A stretch of DNA of 64,000 bases from [Mycobacterium] crassicus (GTDB taxonomy: Bacteria; Actinomycetota; Actinomycetes; Mycobacteriales; Mycobacteriaceae). Shown piece after piece: positions 46,268-54,154 of the stretch; within the stretch, counting starts at the first letter, position 1; each line of letters starts with the position of its first letter. The DNA lies in NCBI RefSeq assembly GCF_020181615.1, contig NZ_CP084029.1:2190557-2254556 (forward strand), written 5' to 3'. A model generated the notes under the pieces. The model saw nothing but the letters and a program-made list of their open reading frames with translations, searched no databases and was not told the origin of the DNA. The position numbers and the translations under genes were made by a program.

Positions 46268-46837
46268 ATGAGTGAGGGCGACCGCACCCGTTGGGACCGT
46301 ACGTACGCCGACCGGGGCATTCCGACCACCGACGCGATCGGGGTGGACGCGGTGTTCGCGGCACACCGCGATGCGTTTCCAGCCGCGGGTCACGCGATCG
46401 ACGTCGCCTGCGGCCAGGGGGCCGGGGCGATCTGGCTGGCCCGGCGGGGACTGCGGGTCCACGGCTTCGACATCTCCGCGGTTGCCATCACGCAGGCCCG
46501 CGCGCTCGCAGAGCGCAGCGGTGTCGGTGGCCGGTGCCGATTCGACGTCGTCGACCTCGATGACGGGCTGCCGGGTGGGCCACCGGCCGACGTCATCTAC
46601 AGCGCCCGGTTCCGCGACCGACGGCTTGACGAGCCGATGATGGGCCGACTGGCTCCCGGGGGGCTGCTGGCCCTGAGCGCGCTCAGTCAGGTCGGCGGTT
46701 CCGCGGGGCGGTTCCGGGCCGCTCCCGGTGAGCTGTGCGCGGCTTTTCCCGGCCTCGAGGTGATCGCCGCCGGCGAAGGGCAGGGGCTGGCGTGGCTGCT
46801 GGCCCGTCGCCGTGGCAACGAGGTGCCGTCGGGTTAG
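46268..46837 (+). CDS. Class I SAM-dependent methyltransferase
   Basis: A 189-residue Rossmann methyltransferase with SAM motif I AIDVACGQGAGAIWLARRG near residue 43, motif II HGFDISAVAI and RFDVVDLDD. The fold is short but complete. Related proteins in bacteria include tellurite-resistance (TehB-like) and small-molecule methyltransferases; substrate unknown. The stop overlaps the end of the converging NlpC/P60-like gene by 4 bases. Confidence 0.83.
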   Translation: MSEGDRTRWDRTYADRGIPTTDAIGVDAVFAAHRDAFPAAGHAIDVACGQGAGAIWLARRGLRVHGFDISAVAITQARALAERSGVGGRCRFDVVDLDDGLPGGPPADVIYSARFRDRRLDEPMMGRLAPGGLLALSALSQVGGSAGRFRAAPGELCAAFPGLEVIAAGEGQGLAWLLARRRGNEVPSG

Positions 46838-47472
46838 GCCGGCGCCGGCGCTTCGCGATCGGCGGGCTCGGGACCCGGCTCGGCGGGCGGGGCGTCCAGC
46901 GGGGCCGCGTCGATGGGCGGGGCCTCGGCGGGCGGTGCGTCGATCGGGGCTTCGAACGGGGGCTCGAAGGGCGGGGCCTCCATCGGTGCCGCCACGAGCT
47001 CGACGGCCATCGGCTCGGCCTCAGGGGCCGGAGCCGGCTCCACCAAGGCGGCGAACTCGATGGGAGCTTCCATCGGCGGCATCTGGTCGGCGGGGGCCTC
47101 GGTGGGCATCGGCAGGTACATGTGGCGGGTGAACTGCTTCTGGTAGGCGCCCCCGCCGCCGATCTTCACGCCGCCGGACTCACCACTTGAGACCGGAGTG
47201 CCGTCGGGCAGTGTCACCGCGGTGTGGTAGCTGTTCCAGCCGACGACCAGGGCGCCGGGAGCGGTGCCGTGCTTGAAGCCGCGGGCCAGCAGCGCCGACT
47301 CCTCGTTGGCGGTGTGGAACCGGTCGCCGAAGGCCGGTCGGCCGGTGGCAACGTTCGTCACCCACGAGGCCAGACCGGAGCAGTCCGTCCCGGCGGGGCT
47401 GTCGCCACCGGTGATGTACGGCGTGCCCGAGACCTGGTGGATCAGTGCCATCAGTGCTTCGAGTCCAAACAT
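46834..47472 (-). CDS. NlpC/P60-like cysteine peptidase domain with Pro/Ala/Glu-rich tail
   Basis: A 212-residue protein. The N-terminal ~125 residues hold a C40-type pattern with the nucleophile in GTDCSGLASWVTN near residue 30 and His in NSYHTAVTL near 82. The C-terminal ~85 residues are a Pro/Ala/Glu-rich tract (EAPIDAPPAEAPPIDA). The catalytic domain begins at the N terminus with no signal peptide, unlike RipA-type hydrolases, so the export route is unclear. Similar domains occur in phage tail lysins. ATG 47472 was chosen; a TTG six codons earlier is possible. Confidence 0.75.
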   Translation of the reverse strand: MFGLEALMALIHQVSGTPYITGGDSPAGTDCSGLASWVTNVATGRPAFGDRFHTANEESALLARGFKHGTAPGALVVGWNSYHTAVTLPDGTPVSSGESGGVKIGGGGAYQKQFTRHMYLPMPTEAPADQMPPMEAPIEFAALVEPAPAPEAEPMAVELVAAPMEAPPFEPPFEAPIDAPPAEAPPIDAAPLDAPPAEPGPEPADREAPAPA

Positions 47473-47797
47473 GAGGATGCACGCTAACAACGGCTAACTG
47501 CGCTTACCAAAATCTGTGGCAGGCATCACGTTTGAAGAAAAAGTGACAGGCATTACGCCGCAAGGCAAAACACCAGGTAGAACGACGAAAATTTGCTGTG
47601 GATAACTGATTTCGACGATGAAGTGCAGGTAGAAGCCGTGTCGCCATCAGATGAGAGTGATTGCCGTGTTTGTGAATTGAAATTACCGAGCGAATTCGCC
47701 TGGTGAATAGGGGAAATTCCTGTCCGACCCCGGTCGTTGCCGCGAAAACAACTGATGCGCACAGTGTGTCGCTTCTGCATTGGCGCAGGTCGAACAA
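47473..47797. other. AT-richer gene-free stretch upstream of the NlpC/P60-like gene
   Basis: No plausible gene is seen here. Base composition is visibly less GC-rich than on either side. It contains two similar 13-mers (GGCAGGCATCACG near 47518, GACAGGCATTACG near 47547) and a single exact TGTGGATAA (47597-47605, a DnaA-box sequence on the minus strand). It must carry the promoter for the gene at 46834-47472. Confidence 0.5.
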
Positions 47798-48979
47798 TTA
47801 TCGTTGCGACTTCGCCTTTTTGACCAGGTTCGACCCGATGATCAGGCGCTGGATCTCGCTGGTGCCCTCGTACAGCCGCAGCAGTCGCACATCGCGGTAG
47901 ATGCGTTCAACCGGGACACCGCGGATGTAGCCGCTGCCGCCGTGTACCTGTACCGCCAGGTCCGCTACGTTTCCGGCCATCTCGGTGCAGAACAGTTTGG
48001 CCACCGACGGGGCGGTCCGCCGATCTTCGCCGGTGATCCACTGGCGTGCCGCGTCGCGCACCAGGGACCGCCCGGCCATGACGCCGGTCTGCTGGTCGGC
48101 GAGCATCGCCTGAACCAGTTGGAAGTCGCCGATGATGCTGCCGCCCTGGGTCGCGGTGGCCGCGTAACTCACCGATTCGTCCAGGGCGCGCTGGGCCGCT
48201 CCCACCGCCAGCGCCGCGATGTGAATGCGGCCCCGCGCCAGCGACGTCATCGCCGCCCGATAACCGATGTCCTCGCTGCCCCCGACCAGGGCCGCGGCGG
48301 GCAGTCGGACCCCGGAAAAGCTGACATCGGCCGTCCAGGCCCCCTCCTGGCCCATTTTGGCGTCCTTCGCGCCGACTTCGACCCCGGCGGTGTCGGCGGG
48401 CACCAGGAATACCGCGATACCGGCACCGTTCGCGTCAGCGGGCCGGGTGCGGGCGAACACCACGAACAGGTCGGCGAGCGGGGCGTTGGTGATGAACCGC
48501 TTCTGACCGTCCAGCAGCCAGGCCGCGTCCTCTCCCGAGCCGTCGCGGACGGCCTTGGTGCGCAGGCCCGCGGGATTGGACCCGGCTCCCGGCTCGGTCA
48601 GCGCGAACGACGCGACCACCGCGCCGGACGCGATCGGGGCCAGCCAGCGCTCCTTCTGTTCGTCGGTGCCGAAACCGACCAGCACCTGCCCGGCGATGCC
48701 GTTGTTGGTGCCGAACATGGAGCGCACCGCCAGCGACGTATAGCCCAGTTCCATGGCCAGTTCGACGTCCTGGGCCAGATTCAGGCCCAGCCCACCCCAC
48801 TGCTGCGGAATGGCGTAGCCGAACAGGCCTAAGTCCTTGGCCGCGGCACGCAGGTCCTCGGGCACTCGATCGGTGTCGAGGATCTCCTGTTCCCGGGGTA
48901 CCACCGCGGTCCGGACGAACCGGCGGGTTTGGGCCAAGATCTCGGCGAAGACGTCGTCGTCGACGGATGCGGTGGTCAT
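47798..48979 (-). CDS. Acyl-CoA dehydrogenase
   Basis: A 393-residue flavoenzyme that makes a trans-2-enoyl-CoA. Family motifs: FALTEPGAGSNPAGL (FAD/substrate loop), FITNAPLADLFVVFA, the C-terminal catalytic Glu in RLYEGTSEIQRLIIG and HGGSGYIRGVPVERIYRD. ATG 48979 is preceded by AAGGGAG. It is divergent from the SDR-thiolase-dehydrogenase operon, with which it shares the promoter region and an inverted repeat at 49010. Substrate chain unknown. Confidence 0.93.
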   Translation of the reverse strand: MTTASVDDDVFAEILAQTRRFVRTAVVPREQEILDTDRVPEDLRAAAKDLGLFGYAIPQQWGGLGLNLAQDVELAMELGYTSLAVRSMFGTNNGIAGQVLVGFGTDEQKERWLAPIASGAVVASFALTEPGAGSNPAGLRTKAVRDGSGEDAAWLLDGQKRFITNAPLADLFVVFARTRPADANGAGIAVFLVPADTAGVEVGAKDAKMGQEGAWTADVSFSGVRLPAAALVGGSEDIGYRAAMTSLARGRIHIAALAVGAAQRALDESVSYAATATQGGSIIGDFQLVQAMLADQQTGVMAGRSLVRDAARQWITGEDRRTAPSVAKLFCTEMAGNVADLAVQVHGGSGYIRGVPVERIYRDVRLLRLYEGTSEIQRLIIGSNLVKKAKSQR

Positions 48980-49009
48980 GGCGCAGCTCCCTTCAGTACT
49001 GGCCCAGAA

Positions 49010-49028
49010 ATCATATATGAAATATGAT
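49010..49028. promoter_or_regulatory. Perfect inverted repeat in the divergent promoter, candidate GntR operator
   Basis: ATCATAT-ATGAA-ATATGAT, a perfect 7-bp inverted repeat with a 5-base spacer, lies in the ~90-base gap between the divergent acyl-CoA dehydrogenase and SDR genes. It is strikingly AT-rich for this genome. The GntR regulator gene four genes downstream is the natural candidate to bind it. Confidence 0.6.
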
Positions 49029-49069
49029 GTGCGACGACCAGGGAGTACGACGGATGAGGACGGTGACCG

Positions 49070-49807
49070 GTGTCATTACTGAACGGCCGAACGGCGGTGA
49101 TCACCGGCGGGGCGCAGGGGCTGGGCTTCGCGATTGCGCAGAGGTTCGTCGCCGAGGGCGCCCGGGTCGTGCTCGGCGACCTGAACCCGGAGGCCACCGA
49201 GGCCGCGGCGCAGCAACTCGGGCCTGAGGTGGCGGTGGCGGTACGCACCGATGTGACCAGTTCCGCGGACGTCGACGCGCTGGTGGCTGTGGCCGTCGAG
49301 CGGTTCGGCGGCCTGGACATCATGGTCAACAACGCCGGCATCACCCGCGACGCCACCATGCGCAAGATGACCGAAGACGACTTCGATCAGGTGATCGCGG
49401 TGCACCTGAAGGGCACCTGGAACGGGTTGCGCGCGGCCGCGGCGGTCATGCGAGAGAACAAGCGCGGCGCGATCGTCAACATGTCCTCTATATCGGGCAA
49501 GGTCGGCATGGTCGGACAGACCAACTATTCGGCGGCCAAAGCCGGCATCGTCGGAATGACGAAGGCAGCCAGTAAAGAGTTGGCGTATCTCGGTGTGCGG
49601 GTGAACGCCATCCAACCGGGGCTGATCCGCTCCGCGATGACCGAGGCCATGCCGCAGCGAATCTGGGACTCGAAGGTGGCCGAGGTCCCGATGGGCCGGG
49701 CCGGCGAGCCCGACGAGGTGGCGGCAGTCGCGCTGTTCCTGGCGTCGGACCTTTCCTCTTATATGACGGGCACGGTGCTCGAGGTGACCGGCGGTCGACA
49801 CCTGTGA
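49070..49807 (+). CDS. Short-chain dehydrogenase/reductase, FabG type
   Basis: A 245-residue classical SDR, probably a 3-hydroxyacyl-CoA dehydrogenase or ketoacyl reductase. The cofactor motif is [19 protein letters not shown] follows ([11 protein letters not shown]), and the Ser-Tyr-Lys set is in [10 protein letters not shown] and YSAAKAG. The [16 protein letters not shown] region with Asp after the second strand ([10 protein letters not shown]) suggests NAD(H). GTG 49070 has GAGGA upstream. It is first in a tight operon with thiolase and dehydrogenase. Confidence 0.92.
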   Translation: MSLLNGRTAVITGGAQGLGFAIAQRFVAEGARVVLGDLNPEATEAAAQQLGPEVAVAVRTDVTSSADVDALVAVAVERFGGLDIMVNNAGITRDATMRKMTEDDFDQVIAVHLKGTWNGLRAAAAVMRENKRGAIVNMSSISGKVGMVGQTNYSAAKAGIVGMTKAASKELAYLGVRVNAIQPGLIRSAMTEAMPQRIWDSKVAEVPMGRAGEPDEVAAVALFLASDLSSYMTGTVLEVTGGRHL

Positions 49808-51021
49808 TGCGCGAGGCGGTGATCTGCGAACCGGTTCGCACCCCGATCGGTCGCTACGGCGGGGTGTTCAAGTCGCTGACCGCCGTGGACCTGGCGGTGG
49901 CCGCCCTCACCGGGCTGCTGCAGCGCACCGGGATCCCGCCCGAGGCGGTCGAGGACGTGGTGCTCGGGCACTGTTATCCCAGCAGTGAGGCACCGGCGAT
50001 CGGTCGGGTGGTGGCCCTCGACGCCGGGCTGCCGGTGACCGTCGGCGGTATGCAGGTCGACAGGCGATGCGGATCAGGTCTGCAGGCGGTGATCCAGGCG
50101 TGCCTGCAGGTCGGCAGCGGCAGCCATGACATGGTCATCGCCGGCGGCGCCGAAAGCATGAGCAACGTGCCGTTCCACTCCACCGAGATGCGCTGGGGCC
50201 CGGCCCGCGGAGAGATTCGGCTGCACGACGGGTTGGCCCGCGGCCGCACCACCGCCGGCGGCCGCCGATACCCGGTGCCCGGGGGCATGGTGGAGACCGC
50301 CGAGAACCTGCGCCGCGACTACCGCATCTCCCGCGCCGAACAGGACGAACTGGCAGTGACGTCGCACCGGCGGGCGGTGGCGGCGCAGCGCGACGGCGTC
50401 TTCGCCGCGGAGATCATCCCCGTCGAGGTGTCCACCCGCGCCGGACGCCAACTCGTCGACATCGACGAGCACCCGCGCTCGGACACCAGCCTTGAGTCAT
50501 TGGCCAAGCTCAAACCGCTGATGGCGGAATCCGATCCGGAGGCGACCGTGACGGCGGGCAATGCCAGCGGCCAGAACGACGCCGCCTCGCTGTGCGTGGT
50601 GACCACTCCGGAGCGCGCGGCAGGCCTGGGACTGCAGCCGCTGGTGCGGCTGGTGTCCTGGGCGGTCGCCGGGGTCAAGCCGGACGTGATGGGCATCGGA
50701 CCGGTGCCGGCCACCGAATCCGCGCTGGCACGTGCGGGTCTGCGCCTGGCCGATATCGACCTGATCGAACTCAATGAGGCGTTTGCCGCGCAGGCGCTGG
50801 CGGTGATGGCCGAGTGGGGATTCGGTGCGGGCGACCGGGACCGGACCAACGTGCACGGATCCGGGATCTCACTGGGGCATCCGGTGGGTGCGACCGGTTG
50901 CCGCATGCTGACGACCCTGGCGCGTGAACTGCAGCGCCGCCAGGTGCGCTACGGGCTGGAAACGATGTGCATCGGAGGAGGCCAGGGCCTGGCCGCCGTG
51001 TTCGAGAGGGTCGTCGCGTGA
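49807..51021 (+). CDS. Thiolase (acetyl-CoA acetyltransferase family)
   Basis: A 404-residue thiolase with all three active-site elements: nucleophile Cys in VDRRCGSGLQAV near residue 85, His in GSGISLGHPVGATGCRM and the second Cys in MCIGGGQGLA. It cleaves a 3-ketoacyl-CoA in degradation or joins acyl units in the reverse sense. ATG 49807 overlaps the SDR stop by one base; a GTG one codon earlier is possible. The stop overlaps the next gene (GTGA). Confidence 0.94.
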   Translation: MREAVICEPVRTPIGRYGGVFKSLTAVDLAVAALTGLLQRTGIPPEAVEDVVLGHCYPSSEAPAIGRVVALDAGLPVTVGGMQVDRRCGSGLQAVIQACLQVGSGSHDMVIAGGAESMSNVPFHSTEMRWGPARGEIRLHDGLARGRTTAGGRRYPVPGGMVETAENLRRDYRISRAEQDELAVTSHRRAVAAQRDGVFAAEIIPVEVSTRAGRQLVDIDEHPRSDTSLESLAKLKPLMAESDPEATVTAGNASGQNDAASLCVVTTPERAAGLGLQPLVRLVSWAVAGVKPDVMGIGPVPATESALARAGLRLADIDLIELNEAFAAQALAVMAEWGFGAGDRDRTNVHGSGISLGHPVGATGCRMLTTLARELQRRQVRYGLETMCIGGGQGLAAVFERVVA

Positions 51022-52211
51022 CCAGACTGTGTCAGACGTTGGGGCTCACCGAGAGCCAGACCGAGATCATCGCGGCGGTGAGGGGATTCGTCGACAAGGA
51101 GGTCATTCCCAACGCCGCCGAATTTGAGCGCGCCGACGCCTACCCGCAGGACATCGTCGATGGAATGCGGCGACTGGGTCTGTTCGGCCTGATGATTCCC
51201 GAGGCCTACGGGGGGCTGGGGGAGTCGCTGCTCACCTACGCGCTGTGCGTCGAGGAATTGGCGCGCGGCTGGATGAGCATCTCCGGGGTGATCAACACGC
51301 ATTTCATCGTCGCCTACATGCTGCGTCAACACGGCACCGACGAGCAGAAGCAGCGTTACCTGCCGGCGATGGCGACCGGCGACATGCGTGGGGCGTTCTC
51401 CATGTCCGAGCCCGACCTGGGTTCCGATGTCGCCGCGATCCGCACCCGGGCCACCGCCACCCCGGACGGCGACTTCCTGATCAACGGTCAGAAGATGTGG
51501 CTCACCAATGGCGCCACCTCCACTTTGGTTGCGGTGCTGGTACACACCGACGAAGGGGCGGACACCCCGCATCGCAACATGACCGCGTTCCTGGTGGAGA
51601 AGCCCACCGGATTCGGCGAAGTCGTTCCCGGGCTGACGATTCCAGCCAAGCTGGACAAGCTCGGATACAAGGGCATCGACACCACCGAGATGATTTTCGA
51701 CGACTACCGGGCGAGCGCCTCCGACATCCTGGGCGGAGCGACCGGTCGCGGCTTCTACCAGATGATGGACGGTATCGAAGTCGGCCGGGTCAACGTGGCG
51801 GCGCGGGCCTGCGGGGTGGGAATCCGGGCCTTCGAGCTGGCCGTGCGGTATGCCCAGCAGCGCAACACCTTCGGAAAGCCGATCGCCGAGCACCAGGCCG
51901 TGGCGTTCGGGCTCGCCGAGATGGCGACCAAAGTCGAAGCCGCCCATCTGATGGTCGTCAACGCCGCACGGTTGAAGGATTCCGGCGAACGCAACGACGT
52001 CGCCGCCGGGATGGCCAAATACCTGGCCAGTGAATACTGCAACGAAGTCACCCAGCAGAGCTTCCGGATCCACGGCGGCTACGGCTACTCCAAGGACTAC
52101 GAGATCGAGCGCCTGATGCGAGACGCACCGTTCCTGCTGATCGGTGAGGGAACCAGCGAAATCCAGAAGCAGATCATCAGCAAGCGACTGCTCGCCGACT
52201 ACCGCATCTGA
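51018..52211 (+). CDS. Acyl-CoA dehydrogenase (second)
   Basis: A 397-residue acyl-CoA dehydrogenase with FSMSEPDLGSDVAAIRT, MWLTNGATSTLVAVL, HGGYGYSKDYEIERLMRDA and the catalytic Glu region LIGEGTSEIQKQII. It is clearly different in sequence from the divergent dehydrogenase at 47798, so the cluster may act on two intermediates. GTG 51018 overlaps the thiolase stop by 4 bp; the open frame upstream lies within thiolase and is not used. Confidence 0.93.
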   Translation: MTRLCQTLGLTESQTEIIAAVRGFVDKEVIPNAAEFERADAYPQDIVDGMRRLGLFGLMIPEAYGGLGESLLTYALCVEELARGWMSISGVINTHFIVAYMLRQHGTDEQKQRYLPAMATGDMRGAFSMSEPDLGSDVAAIRTRATATPDGDFLINGQKMWLTNGATSTLVAVLVHTDEGADTPHRNMTAFLVEKPTGFGEVVPGLTIPAKLDKLGYKGIDTTEMIFDDYRASASDILGGATGRGFYQMMDGIEVGRVNVAARACGVGIRAFELAVRYAQQRNTFGKPIAEHQAVAFGLAEMATKVEAAHLMVVNAARLKDSGERNDVAAGMAKYLASEYCNEVTQQSFRIHGGYGYSKDYEIERLMRDAPFLLIGEGTSEIQKQIISKRLLADYRI

Positions 52212-52215
52212 GCCG

Positions 52216-52938
52216 ATGTCCGCACCCGACTTCGCCGCCCGCCCGCAACTGTCCGAAGCCGTTGCGCGCTTCGTGCGCAAACGAATCTTCGACGGCGGAT
52301 ACGCGGCGGGGGAGTACGTCCGATTGGATCAGCTGGCAACGGAATTGGGGATCAGCGTCACCCCGGTGCGCGAGGCACTGTTCGAGCTGCGGGCCGAGGG
52401 CCTGCTGGACCAGCAGCCGCACCGCGGGTTCGTGGTGCTGCCGGTGACCAAACGCGATCTGGCCGACGTCGCCGACGTGCAGGCGTTCGTCGGCGGTGAG
52501 CTCGCGGCGCGGGCCGCGGCCGACATCACCGACGAGCAGCTGGCCGAACTGTACGAGATCCAGTCGCAGCTGGAACAGGCCTATGCCGGAGACGACGAAG
52601 AGCGCACGGTTCGGCTCAACCACGAATTTCACCGGGCGATCAACGTGGCCGCCGGCTCACCCAAGCTGGCCCAGGTGATGTCGCAGATAACCCGGTACGC
52701 GCCCGAGGCGGTGTTCCCGACCATCTCCGGCTGGCCGCAACGGTCCATGGGCGACCATCGGCGGGTGCTGGCCGCGCTGGCCGCGCACGACCAGACGGCT
52801 GCCCGCACCGCGATGGCCGAACACCTTGCGGCCGGGGTGGTGCCGTTGATCGAGCACCTCAGCAGTCGCGGTGTGGTCGAGTGCGAAGATGGCGACGACG
52901 CGCACGCCGATCAACGGCCGCTGCCGACCGGGACGTGA
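52216..52938 (+). CDS. GntR-family regulator (FadR/FCD type)
   Basis: A 240-residue regulator with an N-terminal winged helix (about 10-75, LDQLATELGISVTPVREAL, then EGLLDQQPHRGFVVL) and an all-helical FCD ligand domain (about 80-215) with the metal-binding HEFHR and late GDHRRVLAAL His residues. It begins 4 bases after the dehydrogenase stop, so it is part of the operon it probably controls. An acyl-CoA or related acid is the likely effector. Confidence 0.9.
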   Translation: MSAPDFAARPQLSEAVARFVRKRIFDGGYAAGEYVRLDQLATELGISVTPVREALFELRAEGLLDQQPHRGFVVLPVTKRDLADVADVQAFVGGELAARAAADITDEQLAELYEIQSQLEQAYAGDDEERTVRLNHEFHRAINVAAGSPKLAQVMSQITRYAPEAVFPTISGWPQRSMGDHRRVLAALAAHDQTAARTAMAEHLAAGVVPLIEHLSSRGVVECEDGDDAHADQRPLPTGT

Positions 52939-52952
52939 GACGGTGTGAACCT

Positions 52953-53516
52953 ATGCAGAACCACAGCTACCTGACCTACGAAGAGTTCGGGCGGAATTTC
53001 TTCGAGATCGCGGTCACCGAAGATCGCGTGGCAGCGGCGTTCGCGGCGATCGCCGGCGATGAGTTCGAGATGCCCGCGATGCGTCAGGGACCGGGCGGGA
53101 TCGCCCGGGTCAGCGCCAAGGTCCGGATTCAGCAGCCACGGGTGACGCGTGCTCTGGGCGACCTGCTCACCTTCGTGATTCATATTCCGCTGGAGGTCGA
53201 TCTGCTCATCGACCTGCGACTGGACAAACAACGATTCACCGTTGCCGGTGACATCGCCCTGCGGGCCACCGCGCGTGCCGCCGAGCCGCTGCTGCTGATC
53301 ATCGATGTGCCCAAGCCACGCCCGTCGGACATCACCGTCGAGGTGTCGTCGACGTCCGTCCGCGGCGAGCTGCTGCGCATTTTCGCCGGCGTCGACGGGG
53401 AGATCCGGCGGTTCATCGCCGGCTACGTCGCCGACGAGATCGAGAGCCCGCAGTCGCAGCAGGCCCAGATCATCGACGTGGCCGACCGCCTGGACTCGGC
53501 CTGGTCCGGGATCTGA
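52953..53516 (+). CDS. Hypothetical protein
   Basis: A 187-residue protein of mixed alpha/beta prediction, with no signal peptide or membrane segment. The middle (RVSAKVRIQQPRV, LTFVIHIPLEVDLLIDLRLD, FTVAGDIALRATARA) alternates hydrophobic residues like a beta-sheet or lipid-binding barrel; the end is helical. I do not recognise the family. It follows the GntR gene by 14 bases on the same strand and may belong to the acyl-CoA operon. A GTG at 52944 is an alternative start. Confidence 0.72.
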   Translation: MQNHSYLTYEEFGRNFFEIAVTEDRVAAAFAAIAGDEFEMPAMRQGPGGIARVSAKVRIQQPRVTRALGDLLTFVIHIPLEVDLLIDLRLDKQRFTVAGDIALRATARAAEPLLLIIDVPKPRPSDITVEVSSTSVRGELLRIFAGVDGEIRRFIAGYVADEIESPQSQQAQIIDVADRLDSAWSGI

Positions 53517-53534
53517 CCGACCGGCGCCGATCCG

Positions 53535-53948
53535 CTACGGATAGGGGATCGCGGGAATGGCCGGGATCGCGGGAATGGCCGGGATCGCGGGGATAGCCGG
53601 AATCGCGGGGATGGCAGGCGCCGAGGGGACCCGTGGTGCGGTCGGTGCCGGGGCCGTCCTGGGTTGTTGCGCCGGGGGTTCGACCACGGGCGCGGCGCTG
53701 GTCGGCGGGGCCTCGGGGGCCTGCGGCACAGCGGTCAGGTCCGGGATCAAACCGGGAATCAGGCCGGGCTCGTGGGGGATCGCCGGAGCGACGGGCGCCG
53801 GGGGAGCCGCTGGAGCCTCGCTGACCTCACCGTAAGTGCCCTCGTCGGAATCGCTTTCGCAGTTGCCACAGGCGGTCGCGAGCGCACCGACCGCGAGCCC
53901 CACCGCCACCATCGACAGGGCTGACTTTCCGATACCGCGATTCCGCAT
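53535..53948 (-). CDS. Pro-rich putative lipoprotein with AIP tandem repeats
   Basis: A 137-residue protein with a signal peptide (about 1-26) ending in a lipobox-like ALATACGN, so Cys27 is a candidate lipid anchor. The rest is Pro/Ala-rich, with a run of about eight AIP triplets at the C terminus (ends AIPYP). Such tracts are extended and may reach across the wall. GGGAGAA lies just upstream of ATG 53948. No enzymatic domain is present. The repeat at DNA level suggests copy-number variation between strains. Confidence 0.75.
   Translation of the reverse strand: MRNRGIGKSALSMVAVGLAVGALATACGNCESDSDEGTYGEVSEAPAAPPAPVAPAIPHEPGLIPGLIPDLTAVPQAPEAPPTSAAPVVEPPAQQPRTAPAPTAPRVPSAPAIPAIPAIPAIPAIPAIPAIPAIPYP
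53544..53615 (-). repeat. Eight 9-bp units encoding Ala-Ile-Pro
   Basis: On the + strand the unit reads GGGATCGC plus variants (GGGAATGGCC, GGGATAGCC), repeating every 9 bases eight times. Read on the minus strand it encodes (Ala-Ile-Pro)n at the end of the lipoprotein. A triplet-preserving repeat can change length without frameshift. Confidence 0.85.
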
Positions 53949-54107
53949 GGATTCTCCCGTTGCTCGGTTGGTTGGGTTCAGCCTACGACGACACGATGGA
54001 TTCGGGGGATTTCGGTCGGCGAGTTATGCCGACACCACAGCAGTCGACCCCGGGGAAGGGCGCGACGCCCCCAATTATCCGGAGCCGCTTGACGATGCGC
54101 AGAAACG

Positions 54108-54140
54108 GTGAGGGGCCGGCCTTGGCGGCCGACCCCTCAC
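54108..54140 (-). terminator. Terminator hairpin after the molybdopterin oxidoreductase gene
   Basis: GTGAGGGGCCGGCC pairs with GGCCGACCCCTCAC with one mismatch (13 of 14) around a 5-base loop, 15 bases beyond the stop codon of the minus-strand oxidoreductase gene. There is no strong U-tract, typical of mycobacterial terminators. Confidence 0.75.
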
Positions 54141-54154
54141 ACGTCCTGAGTTGA

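Noticed and set aside
47597..47605. Exact TGTGGATAA, a DnaA-box sequence
   Set aside because: Only one copy is seen, with no cluster, no dnaA/dnaN genes and no AT-rich unwinding region, so an origin is not supported.
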